From: Bacillus timonensis
GTDB lineage: Bacteria > Bacillota > Bacilli > Bacillales > Bacillaceae_L
NCBI RefSeq assembly: GCF_004799755.1
Contig: NZ_SLUB01000001.1
Location: 62,001-126,000, forward strand
Direction: 5' to 3'
Length of the DNA stretch: 64,000 nucleotides
Shown here one piece after another: positions 60,547 to 64,000 of this stretch. How positions within the stretch are numbered: position 1 is the first letter of the stretch; each line of letters opens with the position of its first letter. The notes below the pieces were generated by a model. It was not told the origin of the DNA. It saw only the letters and a list, made by a program, of their open reading frames with translations, and searched no databases. A program made the position numbers and the translations under genes.

Positions 60547-61257
60547 TGATCTTCTTTTATCTTTTTCGGCCCGATAAAATTCATGGAACATTTTCATCAA
60601 GGCACGCTTTTCAATGCGTGATACATAGCTTCTTGAGATACCCAACTCTTTTGCAATCTCACGCTGTGTTTTTTCCTTTGATAAATCAAGTCCAAACCTA
60701 CCCACAATGACTTCTTTTTCTCTGTCATCAAGGACATCAATATATTCTTTGATTTTCTCAAGTTCCATATTTAATTGGATTGTTTCAATCACATCTTCTG
60801 TTTCTGATTTCAAAACATCAATTAAACTAATTTCATTACCTTCTTTATCCTGGCCAATCGGATCATGCAGAGAAACATCCTTTTTCGTCTTCTTTAAAGC
60901 TCTTAAGTGCATCAGGATCTCATTTTCGATACAGCGTGCAGCGTACGTAGCTAATTTTGTTCCTTTACCTTGTGAATAGCTTTCAATTGCTTTGATTAAT
61001 CCTATGGTTCCAATTGAAATAAGATCTTCTGTGTCCTCACCAGTGTTTTCAAATTTTTTAACTATATGAGCGACCAACCTTAAATTATGTTCAATCAACA
61101 CATTCCGAGCGTGTTCATTCCCCTCGGCCAATAATTGTAAGTATTTCTTCTCGTCAGAAGATGATAACGGTTGAGGAAAAGCATTATTTTTTACATAGGA
61201 TACTAAAAATAATAATTCTTTTACAAAATAGCCTAATGCTGCTAACAGTCCAGACAT
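60544..61257 (-). CDS. sigK: Sporulation sigma factor K (pro-sigma-K), uninterrupted
   Basis: ATG 61257 ([20 protein letters not shown]) with GGAGGTGAG upstream is chosen; longer in-frame starts lack a site. 237 aa. The first 20 residues are the hydrophobic pro-sequence cut off by SpoIVFB between S20 and Y21 ([10 protein letters not shown]). Regions 2 and 4 follow: [46 protein letters not shown], and the [27 protein letters not shown]. The gene is continuous, so no skin element splits it as in B. subtilis 168. Directs late mother-cell genes, including coat genes. Confidence 0.96.
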   Translation of the reverse strand: MSGLLAALGYFVKELLFLVSYVKNNAFPQPLSSSDEKKYLQLLAEGNEHARNVLIEHNLRLVAHIVKKFENTGEDTEDLISIGTIGLIKAIESYSQGKGTKLATYAARCIENEILMHLRALKKTKKDVSLHDPIGQDKEGNEISLIDVLKSETEDVIETIQLNMELEKIKEYIDVLDDREKEVIVGRFGLDLSKEKTQREIAKELGISRSYVSRIEKRALMKMFHEFYRAEKDKRRS

Positions 61258-61279
61258 TCGCTCACCTCCACATAAATCG

Positions 61280-61307
61280 TAGTGTATGTAATGTAACACT
61301 ACATTGT
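61280..61307 (-). promoter_or_regulatory. Sigma-E/sigma-K-type promoter of sigK
   Basis: On the minus strand CATACACTA (61288-61280) matches the sigma-E/K -10, with ACAAT (61307-61303) 14 bases upstream as a weak -35. This fits the known sigma-E then sigma-K control of sigK. Confidence 0.55.
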
Positions 61308-61369
61308 CTAGGCATTTGCCCATTACTTAATGTTATGAGCGAGTGTGCTTGCTTGTGTCTGTCCGATAG

Positions 61370-61422
61370 AAAAAAGCTGATGATAGTAAAAAAGTCCATT
61401 TTCCACTACACCATCAGCCTTA
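61370..61422 (-). terminator. Terminator of the ger operon
   Basis: On the minus strand GCTGATG...TAGT pairs with ACTA..CATCAGC, then T(6). Confidence 0.6.
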
Positions 61423-61436
61423 ATTTGAATTTTTAT

Positions 61437-61595
61437 CTACTTGATAATCGTAAAAAAGGGTGCAATAGCTACAACCAACGCTAATCCAAAAACAACAATT
61501 GAACCAGGTTTGTTTTTATCCTTCCAAAGGGAAATGGAGAACCCGGTCGTATAGGCAAAAATGATTGTCATGATCAGGTAAATAAATAATTTCAT
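61437..61595 (-). CDS. Two-helix micro-protein at the end of the ger operon (possible germinant-receptor D subunit)
   Basis: 52 codons: MKLFIYLIMTIIFAYTTGFS, a short loop LWKDKNKPGS, then a second helix (IVVFGLALVVAIAPFFTIIK). It starts three bases after the gerC stop, so it is translationally linked, and a terminator follows. Some Bacillus ger operons carry a D gene for a small two-helix membrane protein that modulates germination; size and topology fit. Function is inferred from context. Confidence 0.65.
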   Translation of the reverse strand: MKLFIYLIMTIIFAYTTGFSISLWKDKNKPGSIVVFGLALVVAIAPFFTIIK

Positions 61596-61598
61596 CGC

Positions 61599-62855
61599 TT
61601 AATCTCTTATCCTTTCATAACCAGGTAATTTCGATTGTCGCCCAAATTCGTCAAATCTAATATCGACTGTAACGCTAATATCTGCATTGGGATATGCTTT
61701 CATCCAATCATAGCTTTCCCACTGTGGAATAGTTAAGAAATGCTTCCTTGCAAAAAGAGAAAAGGCAAAGAGATCTGCTTTGAATTCTTCTTGTGTTCGT
61801 TTAATTAAATCATTTATTCTTCTTTCAAAGCCACTGGAAATATGCTTCTTTAATTCTTCTCTCTTATCCTCATCATCTGCATAATTGACCATGCTATGGT
61901 CCGTTAAAATCGCAGCTTGAATAGGAAGTGCCACTTTGATTTTTGGTGCAGGTTTTGAAACATCCACAGTGATCTCAGGAGGTATTATTTGGGTGAAGCG
62001 TGCGGTTATCCAGTAATTTTCCATAAATGGATCAGGAAGAGTAACTAAAAAGCTCGGTTTTAAAATCCATTTATTTAGCATTTGGGTAATCCGTGTTTCT
62101 TGTACTGAAAGAATCCCAATCATTTGTCCCTCTTTAAAGACCGCAGAACCAAGAAACTGAGCAGGGTTTGTTTTTCCAGTTACCTTCATTTTACCAGCGA
62201 TTAATTCATCATCTTCGTTTCTCTTTGCTGTATTCTTATCCTGCTCGGTTGTTGCGAAAGCAGAAATAAATAGATCAGCATCCGCTTCTGTTACTCTAAA
62301 GAAGTTGTGGATTTCGGAATTTGGAATAAAGCCAATTTTTGTTGCATTATCAAAAAGTAATTCAAAATATTCATGTCTTCTCGTTTCAAGCTTTGGTTGA
62401 TTTCGTTCAATAAATGTACTAGCCTCTTCCTTTGAAACAATTAGTTTTGTATCACGTCTAACATCACGGTCCTTCGTTCCATCATAGATATATCGAATAA
62501 AATCCTTATCCCTTGCAAGCTCTTCTGAGACTACAAAGAAGTCCAATATATCATAGGTAATCGCCTTCGCAATGACGGCATTTGCTAAGTTTTCGGATTG
62601 AATAAAACTTGAGGCATTAAGTGTGATAATCTCATGTGTAGGTTCATTACTTCCACCACCTTGTTGAGTTGATCCGGCCTCTGGATTTGAAATTAAATAC
62701 GTAATTTTTAAAAAGCCTCTAATATCGGATTTATCTAGGCCTATACCTAGCACATACGCTCTCTCATCAATTTCCTCTTTATCCCAACAACCGGCCAAAA
62801 TCAATAAAATAGAAAAAAGGAAGAAAATTTTAATTATTGTGGCTTGTTTCTTCAT
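61599..62855 (-). CDS. Ger(x)C family spore germination lipoprotein
   Basis: 418 aa. Signal peptide with lipobox LLILAGC (Cys at about 22), then the GerC start WDKEEIDERAYVLGIGLDKS and three-domain Ger(x)C body. C subunit of a nutrient germinant receptor, lipid-anchored outside the inner spore membrane. Its start lies inside the end of the B-subunit gene (26-base overlap). Confidence 0.93.
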   Translation of the reverse strand: MKKQATIIKIFFLFSILLILAGCWDKEEIDERAYVLGIGLDKSDIRGFLKITYLISNPEAGSTQQGGGSNEPTHEIITLNASSFIQSENLANAVIAKAITYDILDFFVVSEELARDKDFIRYIYDGTKDRDVRRDTKLIVSKEEASTFIERNQPKLETRRHEYFELLFDNATKIGFIPNSEIHNFFRVTEADADLFISAFATTEQDKNTAKRNEDDELIAGKMKVTGKTNPAQFLGSAVFKEGQMIGILSVQETRITQMLNKWILKPSFLVTLPDPFMENYWITARFTQIIPPEITVDVSKPAPKIKVALPIQAAILTDHSMVNYADDEDKREELKKHISSGFERRINDLIKRTQEEFKADLFAFSLFARKHFLTIPQWESYDWMKAYPNADISVTVDIRFDEFGRQSKLPGYERIRD

Positions 62856-63939
62856 GTTTTAAATCCCCTCTGATTTTTGCTATTAACCACATAAGGCAAG
62901 GAAAAACAAGAAACATTGGACTCAGGATATGTAATAACACTTCTCGGATTTTAAAGACTGTAAATGTAGGGGCTTCAGGACCTAATCCAAAAATAACGAT
63001 AATCGTTGCGATTGTAGGGGTTAAATATTCAAAGTTTTTGATATTACAAATCCCTCCTAAAAATACGCAAATCAAATATAAGTAAACAGTAAACCGAATA
63101 AATGCAGCTATAATCCAAAATGGAAAGAAGAAGGTTTCAATATTTGTTAGAAATCCCAACCGTATCAATCGTATTAACTCTTGGTAAGGATAATCAAGCA
63201 TTTTTAAACCTTCATAATCAAATACAAATAAATAGATAAGAAAAGCTAATGTTAATTCAATTACGACTATAACAAATGCAATCCAGGTCCCTTTTTTATA
63301 AGCCTTAGCGGATACAAGGTAGGGGGCAATTAATCCCATAAAAAAAAACTCGGCAAACAGGGAAACATGTGTAGTGCTCGTTTTTATTACTTCTAAAGAG
63401 CCTGGACCTAAAATTGGGAAAATAAAGGCAAGGCTACTGTCTCTTAGTGCTAAAAGGAGGGCGATGACCAATGAAAACTTTACATAGAACAGCACTAACC
63501 ACGAAACAGTGCCTATATGTTCAATTCCTTTTTTGGCGCCATATGCACAAACAAACATCAACACAGTATAAATCATTATATAAGGGGTTTGTGTAAAATA
63601 CATGGTACCAATGATATCCACATAAATGGCTGAATCATAAGTAAAACTGAGAAAAGAAGTAAGTAATAAAAAACTTGAAAAGACTGTGCCAAGATATTTA
63701 CCAAATAAGTGACGGATGACGTCATGCAAATTTTTATTCTTATAAGCTGTGATGACTTTGATTGTCAAATAGATTGGAATAATCGACTTTATTCCTATAA
63801 GCAGAGGAGCCATCCAATACGCGTTATCTAGGTAGTCAACTAAAATAGACGGTGTGTCATCAGATAATTTGACACCAACCACTAATATTAAGAGAGCTAC
63901 GTATTCCCTTATCCCAATTTTTCCTCTTAATTGCTCCAT
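62830..63939 (-). CDS. GerAB-family germinant receptor permease subunit
   Basis: 369 aa with about ten membrane helices; amino-acid permease-like (APC) fold typical of GerAB/GerBB/GerKB (GIREYVALLILVVGVKLSDDT near the N-terminus, GLLAP-type GLIAPYLVSAKAYKKG). B subunit that senses the nutrient. GAGGAG within the preceding gene is its ribosome-binding site. Which germinant it senses cannot be told. Confidence 0.93.
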   Translation of the reverse strand: MEQLRGKIGIREYVALLILVVGVKLSDDTPSILVDYLDNAYWMAPLLIGIKSIIPIYLTIKVITAYKNKNLHDVIRHLFGKYLGTVFSSFLLLTSFLSFTYDSAIYVDIIGTMYFTQTPYIMIYTVLMFVCAYGAKKGIEHIGTVSWLVLFYVKFSLVIALLLALRDSSLAFIFPILGPGSLEVIKTSTTHVSLFAEFFFMGLIAPYLVSAKAYKKGTWIAFVIVVIELTLAFLIYLFVFDYEGLKMLDYPYQELIRLIRLGFLTNIETFFFPFWIIAAFIRFTVYLYLICVFLGGICNIKNFEYLTPTIATIIVIFGLGPEAPTFTVFKIREVLLHILSPMFLVFPCLMWLIAKIRGDLKHEETSHNN

Positions 63940-63941
63940 AG

Positions 63942-64000
63942 CTACTCCTCTGCCTTTTTTATGACGTCCTTCGGTTTTAAATAACCCGGACGAATTCTTT
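63942..64000 (-). CDS. C-terminal end of the GerA-type A subunit (rest outside window)
   Basis: On the minus strand the last 18 codons, ending RPGYLKPKDVIKKAEE and TAG at 63944-63942, are open to the window edge and stop two bases before the B-subunit ATG. A germinant-receptor operon order A-B-C makes the A subunit the natural identity, but too little is visible for a domain match. Confidence 0.6.
   Translation of the reverse strand, partial: RIRPGYLKPKDVIKKAEE

Overview
The window is a low-GC Firmicute chromosome segment from an endospore-forming Bacillaceae. The evidence is the gene order, which follows the Bacillus subtilis run safA-coxA-bofC-ruvAB-queA-tgt-yajC ... secDF ... recJ-apt-relA-dtd ... 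hisS-aspS-6S RNA ... cymR-yrvO-mnmA ... recD2 ... alaS-ireB-ruvX ... mltG-trmR-trhP1P2-udk-greA-pbpI ... mtnN-mccAB-yrhC-yrzI, together with many sporulation genes (safA, coxA, bofC, spoVB, an rsfA-type regulator, sigK, a ger operon). Most genes are on the + strand with strong Shine-Dalgarno sites and frequent TTG/GTG starts. I cannot name the species. No tRNA, rRNA, prophage, transposase or CRISPR array is visible.

Layout. 1-4.0 kb: tail of pheA, then spore coat/cortex genes safA and coxA and the sigma-K checkpoint gene bofC. 4.1-8.9 kb: ruvAB, a structured dispersed repeat, a DUF2905 protein, queA-tgt (queuosine) and yajC. 8.9-15.6 kb: small membrane proteins, spoVB, comN, secDF and a cation-efflux protein. 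15.6-23.6 kb: recJ-apt, relA-dtd, an SH3b-rich cell-wall amidase and tiny yrzK. 23.6-27.5 kb: T-box riboswitch, second repeat copy, hisS-aspS, 6S RNA. 27.6-33.4 kb: tcdA, an RsfA-type regulator, an ABC exporter pair, rarA and a YczE-type membrane protein. 33.4-40.3 kb: cymR, cysteine desulfurase, mnmA, a TPR protein, recD2, yrrD, yrzR, yrzQ. 40.3-42 kb: an accessory patch with a 53-bp minisatellite and a NERD-domain gene. 42-48.6 kb: AI-2E-type transporter, T-box-alaS, ireB-ruvX-yrzB, mltG. 48.7-55.6 kb: trmR-trhP1-trhP2-udk, greA, pbpI, yrrS. 55.7-59.6 kb: yrrT-mtnN-mccA-mccB and yrhC (methionine-to-cysteine salvage). 59.6-60.5 kb: a cluster of micro-ORFs around yrzI. 60.5-64 kb: sigK and, on the same strand, a ger operon with an unlisted 52-codon fourth gene.

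Themes that link genes: tRNA decoding (queA/tgt, mnmA with its sulfur donor, trmR/trhP, tcdA, three synthetases, dtd); sulfur metabolism (cymR at 33.4 kb and its classical target set at 55.7 kb); Holliday-junction and recombination enzymes (ruvAB, ruvX, recJ, recD2, rarA); and late sporulation/germination (bofC and sigK belong to one signalling pathway).

The most interesting parts are: (i) the yrzI micro-ORF operon, with a 17-19 codon ORF that looks like the Rae1/YacP nuclease target S1025; (ii) a two-copy structured repeat, one copy sitting flush against the hisS T-box terminator; (iii) a two-helix micro-protein at the end of the ger operon; (iv) a terminator between greA and pbpI whose 3' arm contains the pbpI ribosome-binding site; (v) the 53-bp minisatellite.
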